Of a DNA stretch of 64,000 nt, positions 23,966-30,679 are shown piece after piece. Every line of letters starts with the position of its first letter. The first letter of the stretch is position 1. The stretch spans positions 1 through 64,000 of the forward strand of contig URAZ01000015.1 of NCBI GenBank assembly GCA_900545925.1, in the 5' to 3' direction. The stretch is from an uncultured Eubacteriales bacterium (lineage in GTDB: Bacteria > Bacillota > Clostridia > Oscillospirales > Oscillospiraceae). A model generated the notes under the pieces. It did not search any database. It was given only the letters and a program-made list of their open reading frames with translations, and was not told where the DNA came from. The position numbers were made by a program, and so were the translations under genes.

Positions 23966-24132
23966 GGCGTACTCTCCTTTATATGGTATTCAAAATTTTC
24001 AAAAATCAGCACCGTGCCCTCGGCAATACCGTCCGGCAGCAGCGCCAGCGCAACCTCTGTCGTGCCGCCTGTCTCGTTTTCCAGCACGGCGTAATCGCCC
24101 GTGATCTCGCGGACTGTCCGTTCCATACGCAT
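23962..24132 (-). CDS. DUF3006-like small protein
   Basis: A 56-residue protein starting 7 bases after GGAGG. It contains GDYAVLENETGG and then ALLPDGIAEGTVLIF, the pattern of DUF3006 (a small beta-barrel-like protein of Firmicutes with a GDYAVLE strand and a LLPxGxxEGxVL turn). It ends in an ATGA overlap with the Dabb gene. It is the first gene of the glycyl radical enzyme operon. No biochemical role is known for the family. Confidence 0.75.
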   Translation of the reverse strand: MRMERTVREITGDYAVLENETGGTTEVALALLPDGIAEGTVLIFENFEYHIKESTP

Positions 24133-24224
24133 AGCAGCGCCTCCTTTTGCGTCATCTGATATTTTATTGTATCATACTTTTTCTCGTTTTGGAACACAAT
24201 ACTTGCAGAAGGAGGAGATGCAAT

Positions 24225-24656
24225 ATGAACGAAGACACCCTGCATTTGCTGTCAGAGTGCGCGGCAGGGACGGATATGGCCATCCGTTCGTTGGAGGATG
24301 TGCTGAAAAACAGCACGGAAGGCCCGCTGCAAAAGCGTCTGCTTGACAGCAAACGCCAGCACGAGCAGCTTGCCGCGCAGGCAGAGGATCGGCTGCGCCA
24401 TCAGGGCAAGGAGCCGAAGCGTGCAGACCCGGCAGCGCGCGCTATGTCGTATCTGAAGACGCAGGCGATGCTTTCCATGAAGCCCGGCGACGCGACGACT
24501 GCCGACCTCATCTCGACCGGCTGCTCCATGGGCATCAAGTCGCTTGCCCGCTACTGCAACCAGTATCCCACAGCGGATGAAGATGCACGCGGTCTTGCCC
24601 AGTCCCTCATCCGGCTGGAGGACCAGCTTGTCAAGGACATGCGGCCATATCTGTAA
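24225..24656 (+). CDS. Helical-bundle protein, DUF2383/ferritin-like
   Basis: A 143-residue, almost entirely helical protein; the ATG follows AGGAGGAG by 7 bases. Blocks LSECAAGTDMAIRSLEDVL, LDSKRQHEQLAAQAEDRL and GCSMGIKSLARYCNQYPTAD are typical of an abundant small family in gut Clostridia that resembles DUF2383/ferritin-like four-helix bundles. The usual metal-binding Glu/His pairs (EHxxL) are only partly present, so iron binding is uncertain. It is monocistronic and divergent from the glycyl radical enzyme operon. Confidence 0.65.
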   Translation: MNEDTLHLLSECAAGTDMAIRSLEDVLKNSTEGPLQKRLLDSKRQHEQLAAQAEDRLRHQGKEPKRADPAARAMSYLKTQAMLSMKPGDATTADLISTGCSMGIKSLARYCNQYPTADEDARGLAQSLIRLEDQLVKDMRPYL

Positions 24657-24792
24657 GGCAGCGACATCAATCTGGGCGAAGACCGAATGCGGTTAGTAGG
24701 CGCAGCTGCAAGGTTATCTGCGCGTCGGTAAGAGGTGAAGCAGAGTGCTTCGCCGCTACAAACCCTGCTCGATATTTGCCTGCGCAAATACT

Positions 24793-24835
24793 ACCTCCCT
24801 TTTTCGCAGTTCAGGCTGTGGCAAAGGGAGGTTTT
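24793..24835 (+). terminator. Intrinsic terminator
   Basis: ACCTCCCTTT pairs with AAAGGGAGGT, then TTTT. The 135 bases before it (24657-24792) hold no gene I can recognise; a small RNA is possible but has no recognisable family. Confidence 0.6.
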
Positions 24836-24932
24836 CGCATGATGCCGCGCCGCATCAAACACTTTCCCTGTACACCGGTGTCGATCTGTGCTATAATTAT
24901 CAAATAAAACTGGACGATCAGGAGGCAGAACT

Positions 24933-25496
24933 ATGATTCCGACCAGAGAGCAGGCATGGGACCTGCTGTGCGAATATAATGAAGGCGAGTTTCATCGCCT
25001 GCACGCGCGCATCGTGGGCGATGTGATGCGGTATTTTGCCGTCGAACTCGGCTATGACGATGAGGCGGACTTCTGGCAGACCGTCGGCATTCTGCACGAT
25101 TTGGATTTCGAGCAGTATCCCGACCAGCACTGCACAAAGGAGGCGGAAATCCTGCGCGAAAAGGGCATGGACGAGCGCCTTGTGCATGCAGTCGTCAGCC
25201 ACGGCTATCTGCTCACCGTTGACGTGCAGCCGGAGCACCAGATGGAAAAGGTGCTCTATGCCACGGATGAACTGACCGGCCTTATCGGCGCGGTCGTGCG
25301 CATGCTGCCGACGAAAAGCGTGCAGGATCTGCAGCTTAAGTCACTCAAAAAGAAGTTCAAGGACAAGAAATTTGCCGCCGGCTGCTCGCGCGAGGTTATC
25401 GAACGCGGTGCGGATATGCTCGGTTGGAGCCTTGACGAATTGATGGAACGAACGATCAACGCCATGCAGGCGTCCCCGGCTGCCAATGGAAACTGA
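24933..25496 (+). CDS. HD domain hydrolase
   Basis: A 187-residue HD-superfamily protein. The metal ligands are visible as H24 (FHRLHARIVGDVM), the HD doublet in GILHDLDFEQYP (about 54-55) and the distant aspartate in YATDELTGLIGA (about 112). Family members dephosphorylate nucleotides or act on phosphodiesters; this HDIG-related subfamily is widespread in Clostridia without assigned substrate. The start has GGAGGC upstream. Its 3' end overlaps mnmA by 11 bases, so the two are co-translated. Confidence 0.88.
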   Translation: MIPTREQAWDLLCEYNEGEFHRLHARIVGDVMRYFAVELGYDDEADFWQTVGILHDLDFEQYPDQHCTKEAEILREKGMDERLVHAVVSHGYLLTVDVQPEHQMEKVLYATDELTGLIGAVVRMLPTKSVQDLQLKSLKKKFKDKKFAAGCSREVIERGADMLGWSLDELMERTINAMQASPAANGN

Positions 25497-26574
25497 AAAG
25501 GTATTGGTCGCCATGTCCGGCGGCGTGGATTCCTCCGTTGCAGCCAAGCTGCTGACGGATGCGGGCTTTTCGTGCATCGGCTGCACGATGAAGCTTTATG
25601 ACAATGAGGACGCAGGCATTCCGAAAGCAAACACTTGCTGCTCACTTGACGATGTAGAGGACGCGCGCAGCGTGGCCTACCGCCTCGGCATGCCGTATTA
25701 CGTCTTCAATCTCAAGGACAAGTTCGCCGAGTGTGTGATCGACCGGTTCGTAAACGCCTACGAGCACGGCATCACGCCGAATCCCTGTATTGACTGCAAC
25801 CGCTATCTGAAATTCGACAAGCTGTTCGAGCGCGCCGATATCATGGACTGCCGTTATATTGCCACTGGGCACTATGCACGCATCGAGCGGGCAGGGGGGA
25901 AGTATGTTCTCAAAAAGGCCCTTGATGAGACAAAGGATCAGAGTTATGTGCTCTACGATCTGACGCAGGAGACGCTTGCGCGAGTCAAGTTTCCGCTCGG
26001 TACACTGCGCAAGACCGAGGCGCGCGAAATTGCGGCCGAGGCCGGGCTTATCAACGCCCGCAAGCACGACAGTCAGGACATCTGCTTTGTCCCGGACGGC
26101 GATTACGCAAAGGTCATTGAAAACCGTACCGGCAAAACGCCGGAGCCGGGGCCATTCCTTGACCTGAACGGCAATGTTATCGGCACGCACCGCGGCATTA
26201 TCCACTACACCGTCGGTCAGCGCCGCGGGCTTCGTATGCCGTCAGACGGCAAGATTTATGTCGTGAGGATTCTTCCGGAGCAGAACGCCGTCGTCGTCGG
26301 CCCGAACGAGGCGCTGTTTACAAGAGTGTGCTTCGTTCCCGGCATGCACTGGATCTCCGGTGAAGCGCCCGCGCTTCCGTTCCGGTGCAGCGCGAAAACG
26401 CGCTACCGTCAGCCGGAGCAGCCCTGCACGGTCTATCCGGCAGGGGCACACGGTGTGCGCCTCGTCTTCGACGAGCCGCTGCGCGCCATCACGCCGGGCC
26501 AGTCCGCCGTGCTCTATGACGGCGATACGGTTCTTGGCGGCGGCATCATTGCAAGGGAGGATGCCGCATGCTGA
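25486..26574 (+). CDS. mnmA: tRNA-specific 2-thiouridylase MnmA
   Basis: A 362-residue protein matching the family length. The PP-loop MSGGVDSSVAA (about 9-19) adenylates U34 of tRNA-Lys, -Glu and -Gln; NPCIDCNRYLKF contains the first catalytic cysteine (about 102) and DSQDICFVPDGDY the second (about 198). IHYTVGQRRGL marks the central domain, and the C-terminal beta-barrel ends with LYDGDTVLGGG. It inserts sulfur at the wobble position, using a cysteine desulfurase encoded elsewhere. It overlaps both flanking genes. Confidence 0.97.
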   Translation: METEKVLVAMSGGVDSSVAAKLLTDAGFSCIGCTMKLYDNEDAGIPKANTCCSLDDVEDARSVAYRLGMPYYVFNLKDKFAECVIDRFVNAYEHGITPNPCIDCNRYLKFDKLFERADIMDCRYIATGHYARIERAGGKYVLKKALDETKDQSYVLYDLTQETLARVKFPLGTLRKTEAREIAAEAGLINARKHDSQDICFVPDGDYAKVIENRTGKTPEPGPFLDLNGNVIGTHRGIIHYTVGQRRGLRMPSDGKIYVVRILPEQNAVVVGPNEALFTRVCFVPGMHWISGEAPALPFRCSAKTRYRQPEQPCTVYPAGAHGVRLVFDEPLRAITPGQSAVLYDGDTVLGGGIIAREDAAC

Positions 26575-26984
26575 TTTCATCCATGGGCCGCTATGCCGTT
26601 CTGATTCTGCTGGATCTGGCGGAGCATCGCGGCGGCTTCGTCCCTGTGCGGCAGATTGCCGAGCGGCAGGAACTGTCGCAGAAATATCTTGAGCGCATCC
26701 TGCGCACGCTGACGGAGCAGGGACTGGTCGAAGGAACGCACGGCAAAGGCGGCGGCTACCGCCTGACGCGCGAGCCGTCCGATTATTCTGTCGGCGAGAT
26801 CATCCGCGCGGCGGACGGTTCTTTGTCCTGCCTCGGCGCGAACGCGCAGCTTACGCGCTGCGAAGTGTCCTCCGGCCTGTCCGCTGTCTGGAACCAACTC
26901 GACGAGAGAATTGCCGCCTGCCTTGATGCCGTCCCTCTCTCCAGCCTGACCACCGCCGATGCGGCGGATGAGTATGTGATCTGA
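26568..26984 (+). CDS. Rrf2 family transcriptional regulator
   Basis: A 138-residue Rrf2 protein overlapping the end of mnmA by 7 bases. GRYAVLILLDLAEH and then AERQELSQKYLERILRTL, GLVEGTHGKGGGYRL form the winged HTH. Only two cysteines lie in the sensor loop (SLSCLGANAQLTRC), so the three-cysteine iron-sulfur site of IscR is not complete; a CymR-like cysteine-metabolism role is more likely. Being coupled to mnmA suggests control of sulfur supply. A cysteine desulfurase, its usual neighbour, is absent. Confidence 0.88.
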   Translation: MLISSMGRYAVLILLDLAEHRGGFVPVRQIAERQELSQKYLERILRTLTEQGLVEGTHGKGGGYRLTREPSDYSVGEIIRAADGSLSCLGANAQLTRCEVSSGLSAVWNQLDERIAACLDAVPLSSLTTADAADEYVI

Positions 26985-27052
26985 CTGATTATCCTGTACC
27001 CAAGGCGTCACGCTTCCAAGGAAAGCCGGCAGAGGCAGTTTCAGCTTTTTTG

Positions 27053-27081
27053 TTGTTTTTTGTGGATAGCTGTGATAAGAT
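27053..27081 (+). promoter_or_regulatory. Probable promoter of the lipoate cassette
   Basis: TTGTTT, 17-base spacer, TAAGAT, 34 bases upstream of the first ligase gene. Confidence 0.45.
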
Positions 27082-27114
27082 AAGAAAAGAAATCAGAAAC
27101 GGAAGGATTTCCGC

Positions 27115-28062
27115 ATGATTCAAATTGAAACAACATCACATGACCCGTTTTTTAATCAGGCGTTTGAGGACTATGTGTTCCGCACTTACCGCGAGGGGGA
27201 CGTGCTGTTGCTGTGGCGTAACCGGCCTGCGGTCGTCGTCGGGTGCTATCAGAATATCTGCCGCGAGGTGCATGTGCGCGCGCTTTTGGACAGGGGGATT
27301 CCCGTCGTGCGCCGCATGTCCGGCGGCGGGACAGTCTACCATGACCTTGGAAACCTCAACTATACGCTCATATCCGACCAGACGGGGCCGCTTGACTACG
27401 ACCGCTGCCTGGAGCCGGTCATCCGGGCACTGAATGCCCTTGGTATCCCGGCGCAGAAAAACCGCACCTGCGATATCGCCGTGGACGGAAAAAAGATCTC
27501 CGGCAGTGCGCAGAAGATCGCGGGCGGCCGCGTCCTGCACCACGGGACATTGCTGTTTGATTCTGATCTGTCGCTGCTCGACGAGATCACGACCGGCAGG
27601 AAAAACGATGCGTTCTGCTCGAAGGGCACGGAATCGGCCATCTGCACAGTCACAAATCTGCGGCCCTATCTGAAAGATGACTGTGAGATCGTTACGTTTG
27701 CAAGACGGCTGGCCGAGCAGCTGCTGACGCCCGGCTCGGCGTGTATCCGGCTGACGGAGCAGCAGCTGGCTGAGGTGCGGCAGCTGGCGGATGGGACCTA
27801 TCATTCATGGGACTGGACATGGGGGAAGACTCCGGCTTTTACCTATGAGAAGACTGCCGAATTTGCGGGAAAGCCGATTTTTGTACGCTATGAGGCCAAG
27901 CACGGTCTGCTGCGCAGTGCGGAGGTGCGCTCTGACGTGCTCGATGCACAGGCGGCGAGCGCTATGCTGAACGGCGCGCGGCTTGACCCAGCGCTGTTTC
28001 TGGACCTCTGCCGGACGCTTGCGGGCGAACAGGCGGAAGAACTATTGGATTGTCTGATGTAA
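27115..28062 (+). CDS. lplA: Lipoate-protein ligase A family protein (first copy)
   Basis: A 315-residue protein. RRMSGGGTVYHDLGNLNYT (about 66-84) is the lipoate/lipoyl-AMP binding loop and DIAVDGKKISGSAQK contains the catalytic lysine (about 130s). A C-terminal accessory domain (about 245-315) is present, as in true ligases that activate free lipoate or octanoate with ATP; LipM-type octanoyltransferases usually lack it. It is first in a four-gene run with a free lipoyl domain, lipA and a second ligase. Which of the two copies acts on octanoate and which on lipoate cannot be told. Confidence 0.9.
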   Translation: MIQIETTSHDPFFNQAFEDYVFRTYREGDVLLLWRNRPAVVVGCYQNICREVHVRALLDRGIPVVRRMSGGGTVYHDLGNLNYTLISDQTGPLDYDRCLEPVIRALNALGIPAQKNRTCDIAVDGKKISGSAQKIAGGRVLHHGTLLFDSDLSLLDEITTGRKNDAFCSKGTESAICTVTNLRPYLKDDCEIVTFARRLAEQLLTPGSACIRLTEQQLAEVRQLADGTYHSWDWTWGKTPAFTYEKTAEFAGKPIFVRYEAKHGLLRSAEVRSDVLDAQAASAMLNGARLDPALFLDLCRTLAGEQAEELLDCLM

Positions 28063-28083
28063 CGAAAAGGAGCGTTTGAAAAT

Positions 28084-28323
28084 ATGGAAAAGCAGCTTGT
28101 TATGCCGAAATTGCAGCCCGAGATGAAGAGCGGCGTCCTGTGCGCATGGCTCAAGGACGAGGGCGATGAGATCCACAAGGGCGACGCCCTGTATGAGATC
28201 GAGACGGATAAGGTTGTCAATCAGATCGAAGCCACGGAGGACGGTATCCTGCGCCGGCAGCTGTGCGAGGAAGGCGACACCGTTGACGCGCTGGCTCCGG
28301 TCGCAATTCTCGAAACAAAGTAA
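28084..28323 (+). CDS. Stand-alone lipoyl (biotin/lipoyl attachment) domain protein
   Basis: A 79-residue protein that is one complete lipoyl domain: MPKLQPEMKSGVL strand, GDEIHKGDALYEIE, the hairpin ETDKVV with the modified lysine K43, and a second half ending VDALAPVAILETK. Normally this is the N-terminus of an E2 acyltransferase, but here it ends at the domain boundary with no linker, E3-binding or catalytic domain. It resembles a free lipoate carrier such as glycine-cleavage H or LbpA-like proteins, although it is E2-like in sequence. It lies 21 bases after the ligase and 15 before lipA. Confidence 0.9.
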   Translation: MEKQLVMPKLQPEMKSGVLCAWLKDEGDEIHKGDALYEIETDKVVNQIEATEDGILRRQLCEEGDTVDALAPVAILETK

Positions 28324-28338
28324 AGGCGGGAGAGCATA

Positions 28339-29199
28339 ATGGAACGGAAACCCGAATGGCTGCGCGTCCGCTACAACCAACAGGCTGTGAACGAGGTCGC
28401 GGAACTGATGCGCGATCTGAAGCTGAACACGGTCTGCAAAGCGGCAAACTGTCCGAATCTCGGTGAATGCTACCAGAAGCACACCGCCACGTTTATGATT
28501 CTGGGTGATATTTGCACTAGAAATTGCCGTTTCTGCAACGTCACCTGCGGCAAGCCGCTGCCCCCTGACCCGGACGAGCCGGAAAATGTTGCGCAGGCGG
28601 CAAAAAAGCTGGGGCTGCGTCATGTTGTTCTGACCTGCTCGACGCGCGACGATCTGCCGGACGGCGGCGCGGAGCATTTTGCGAAGACCGTCCGCGCCAT
28701 CCGCGCGCTGTGCCCCGGTACAACGGTCGAGACGCTGACGAGTGACATGAAAGGCAGCCATGAGGCTGCCGATATCGTCATTGCCGCGCATCCGGATGTG
28801 TTCAATGTGAATATTGAGACGGTCAAGGAACTTCAGAAGGCCGTCCGCCCGCAGGCAGGCTATGACCGGACGCTGGGCGTTCTGCGCTATGTAAAAGAAA
28901 AAGACCCGACGATTTTAACCAAGACCGGCTTCATGGTCGGCCTTGGCGAGACGGACGAGCAGATCTCTGTCCTCATGGACGATATTCTTGCCACGGGCTG
29001 CGACATTCTGACCATTGGACAGTATCTCCAGCCGTCGGAAAAGCACTGGAAGCTTGACCGCTACGCGACACCAGAGGACTTTGCACGATACAAGCAGCTG
29101 GCGCTAAGTAAGGGCTTCCGCCATGTGGCCTCCGCGCCGCTGGCCCGCAGCTCCTACCGCGCGTGGGAGGCACTGGAGGACGTGCATGATCTATATTGA
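28339..29199 (+). CDS. lipA: Lipoyl synthase
   Basis: A 286-residue radical SAM enzyme. The auxiliary cluster ligands are C33, C38, C44 (CKAANCPNLGEC) and the SAM cluster ligands C59, C63, C66 (CTRNCRFC). The LARSSYRAW tail provides the conserved RSSY serine ligand of the auxiliary cluster. It inserts two sulfurs into a protein-bound octanoyl group. It is translated between the free lipoyl domain and the second ligase and overlaps the latter by 14 bases. The lipoyl domain next door is the obvious substrate. Confidence 0.97.
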   Translation: MERKPEWLRVRYNQQAVNEVAELMRDLKLNTVCKAANCPNLGECYQKHTATFMILGDICTRNCRFCNVTCGKPLPPDPDEPENVAQAAKKLGLRHVVLTCSTRDDLPDGGAEHFAKTVRAIRALCPGTTVETLTSDMKGSHEAADIVIAAHPDVFNVNIETVKELQKAVRPQAGYDRTLGVLRYVKEKDPTILTKTGFMVGLGETDEQISVLMDDILATGCDILTIGQYLQPSEKHWKLDRYATPEDFARYKQLALSKGFRHVASAPLARSSYRAWEALEDVHDLY

Positions 29200-30166
29200 G
29201 ACGGGTTCGACTGACGTTTACTATAATTTTGGCCTTGAGAACTATTTTGCCACGGAAAAGCGCCTGCCCGATACGGTTTTCCTCTTCTGGCGCACAACGC
29301 CGACGCTGATGGTCGGCAAGTACCAGAATATTCTCGAGGAGATCAACAAGCCGTATGCCGATGCGCATGGGATCCATCTCGTGCGCCGCATGTCCGGCGG
29401 AGGGACGATCTACACCGATCTCGGCGGCTGGCAATTCACATTTATCGAGCATTCGCCCGACCAGCAGATCGAATTTGCCCAGTACATTGGACCTGTCGTG
29501 GATGCCGTGCGTGAACTTGGTGCGGATGCCAGTTTCAACGGCCGCAATGATCTTCTGATCGACGGTAAGAAGTTTTCCGGCAACGCGCAGTACCGACTGG
29601 GCGACTGCATTGTGCATCATGGCTCTTTGCTCTATGACACGAACATTGAGCAGATGGTCGCGTCCACCACGGTTGACCCCTATAAAATTCTCTCCAAAAG
29701 CATCAAATCCGTGCGTGACCGCGTGACGAATATCTCCGAACACCTGCCTCGGGAGCTTTCGGTTGAGGAATTTAAATCTTGTATGGTGCGACATCTGATG
29801 CGCGGCAGTACGGATACCTATGCCGTTACCCCGGAGGACGATGCGCGCATCCGACAGCTGGCACAGGAGAAATTTGCCGCGTGGGATGCGATCTACGGCA
29901 AGAACCCGCGCTTCAATCTTGAACGCACAGGCCGCTTCCCAGGCGGCAAACTCACGTTCCGGCTGGACGTGCAGCGCGGCGTGATCCGCAGCGCGTCCGT
30001 CTGGGGAGATTTTTTCTCCACGCTTTCCGCAGAGACGATTGCGGGTGCGCTTACCGGCTGCCGGTACGACCGGACTGCTGTTCTGGATGCGCTGCGGAAA
30101 AACGGAATCGACGGCGCGGTCTATCAGATCAGCGCCGCAGATATGGCCGCGCTGATCGCGGACTGA
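29186..30166 (+). CDS. Lipoate-protein ligase A family protein (second copy)
   Basis: About 326 residues from the ATG at 29186, which follows GGAGG inside the end of lipA. RRMSGGGTIYTDLGGWQFT is the binding loop and NDLLIDGKKFSGNAQY carries the catalytic lysine. A C-terminal accessory domain (from about 250) ends at AADMAALIAD. It is homologous to but clearly diverged from the first copy (different linker and accessory domain), so it is probably not a recent duplication. One copy may load octanoate for LipA while the other scavenges lipoate. Confidence 0.9.
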   Translation: MIYIETGSTDVYYNFGLENYFATEKRLPDTVFLFWRTTPTLMVGKYQNILEEINKPYADAHGIHLVRRMSGGGTIYTDLGGWQFTFIEHSPDQQIEFAQYIGPVVDAVRELGADASFNGRNDLLIDGKKFSGNAQYRLGDCIVHHGSLLYDTNIEQMVASTTVDPYKILSKSIKSVRDRVTNISEHLPRELSVEEFKSCMVRHLMRGSTDTYAVTPEDDARIRQLAQEKFAAWDAIYGKNPRFNLERTGRFPGGKLTFRLDVQRGVIRSASVWGDFFSTLSAETIAGALTGCRYDRTAVLDALRKNGIDGAVYQISAADMAALIAD

Positions 30167-30174
30167 CTGACCAG

Positions 30175-30203
30175 AACGCAGCCCTTTCGAGGGCTGCGTT
30201 TTT
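30175..30203 (+). terminator. Terminator of the lipoate cassette
   Basis: AACGCAGCCCT (30175-30185), loop TTCG, AGGGCTGCGTT (30190-30200), then TTT; a stable UUCG-type hairpin. Confidence 0.9.
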
Positions 30204-30286
30204 CGTACAATTCATAGTTTTTTTATGGATATGGGCTTGCATTTTCAGGGGATGTGTGGTATTATCTCGCTGAAAATTAAATGTGT

Positions 30287-30311
30287 CTAATTTTTGTTAG
30301 CCGTATCTAAC
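30287..30311. promoter_or_regulatory. Alternating CTAA/TTAG operator-like repeats upstream of DUF6110
   Basis: CTAA-6-TTAG-6-CTAA: CTAA at 30287, TTAG at 30297, CTAAC at 30307, giving the dyad GTTAG-CCGTAT-CTAAC. The half-site resembles the TTAG arms of DtxR/MntR iron or manganese boxes. It is 40 bases upstream of the DUF6110 start, so it could place the metal ATPase operon under metal control. Confidence 0.4.
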
Positions 30312-30350
30312 ATTGAGTGCGGCAGCAATCCAGAACAGGAGGTACATTTT

Positions 30351-30611
30351 ATGAAACATCTTGGTTTGTTCGCGGCAGGCGTTCTGTTTGGCACCGCCGG
30401 TCTGAAGCTCCTCAGCAGCAAGGAAGCAAAAAGCGTTTATGCGCACACCACTGCAGCCGTCCTGCGCGCCAAGGACTGCGTCATGCAGGCCGTGACGGCC
30501 ATCCGCGAGGGTGCGGATGATGTCTACGCCGACGCAAAGGCCATCAACGACCGCCGCGCAGCTGAGGCTGAGTCCGAGGTGATTGAGGATACCGCTTCGG
30601 ACGCGGAGTAA
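30351..30611 (+). CDS. DUF6110 family small protein
   Basis: An 86-residue protein; the ATG follows AGGAGG by 8 bases. An N-terminal hydrophobic stretch (LGLFAAGVLFGTAGLKLL) is followed by a helical region with KSVYAHTTAAVLRAKDCVMQ and an acidic tail. This family almost always sits upstream of a heavy-metal P-type ATPase in gut Clostridia, as here. It probably is a membrane-tethered accessory to the pump; the biochemical role is unknown. Confidence 0.85.
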   Translation: MKHLGLFAAGVLFGTAGLKLLSSKEAKSVYAHTTAAVLRAKDCVMQAVTAIREGADDVYADAKAINDRRAAEAESEVIEDTASDAE

Positions 30612-30628
30612 ACCCGTAAGCATGCAAA

Positions 30629-30660
30629 GGAAGAGCCGTTTTTGCGGCTCTTCTGTTTTT
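30629..30660 (+). terminator. Hairpin between DUF6110 and the ATPase
   Basis: AAGAGCCG/CGGCTCTT with a T-rich tail ending 20 bases before the ATPase start. Likely a leaky terminator that lowers ATPase relative to DUF6110 expression. Confidence 0.6.
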
Positions 30661-30679
30661 CGGAGGTACAAATCAGCAT

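Noticed and set aside
24657..24792. Small RNA or riboswitch upstream of the 24793 terminator
   Set aside because: No recognisable conserved core or pairing pattern; only the terminator is supported.
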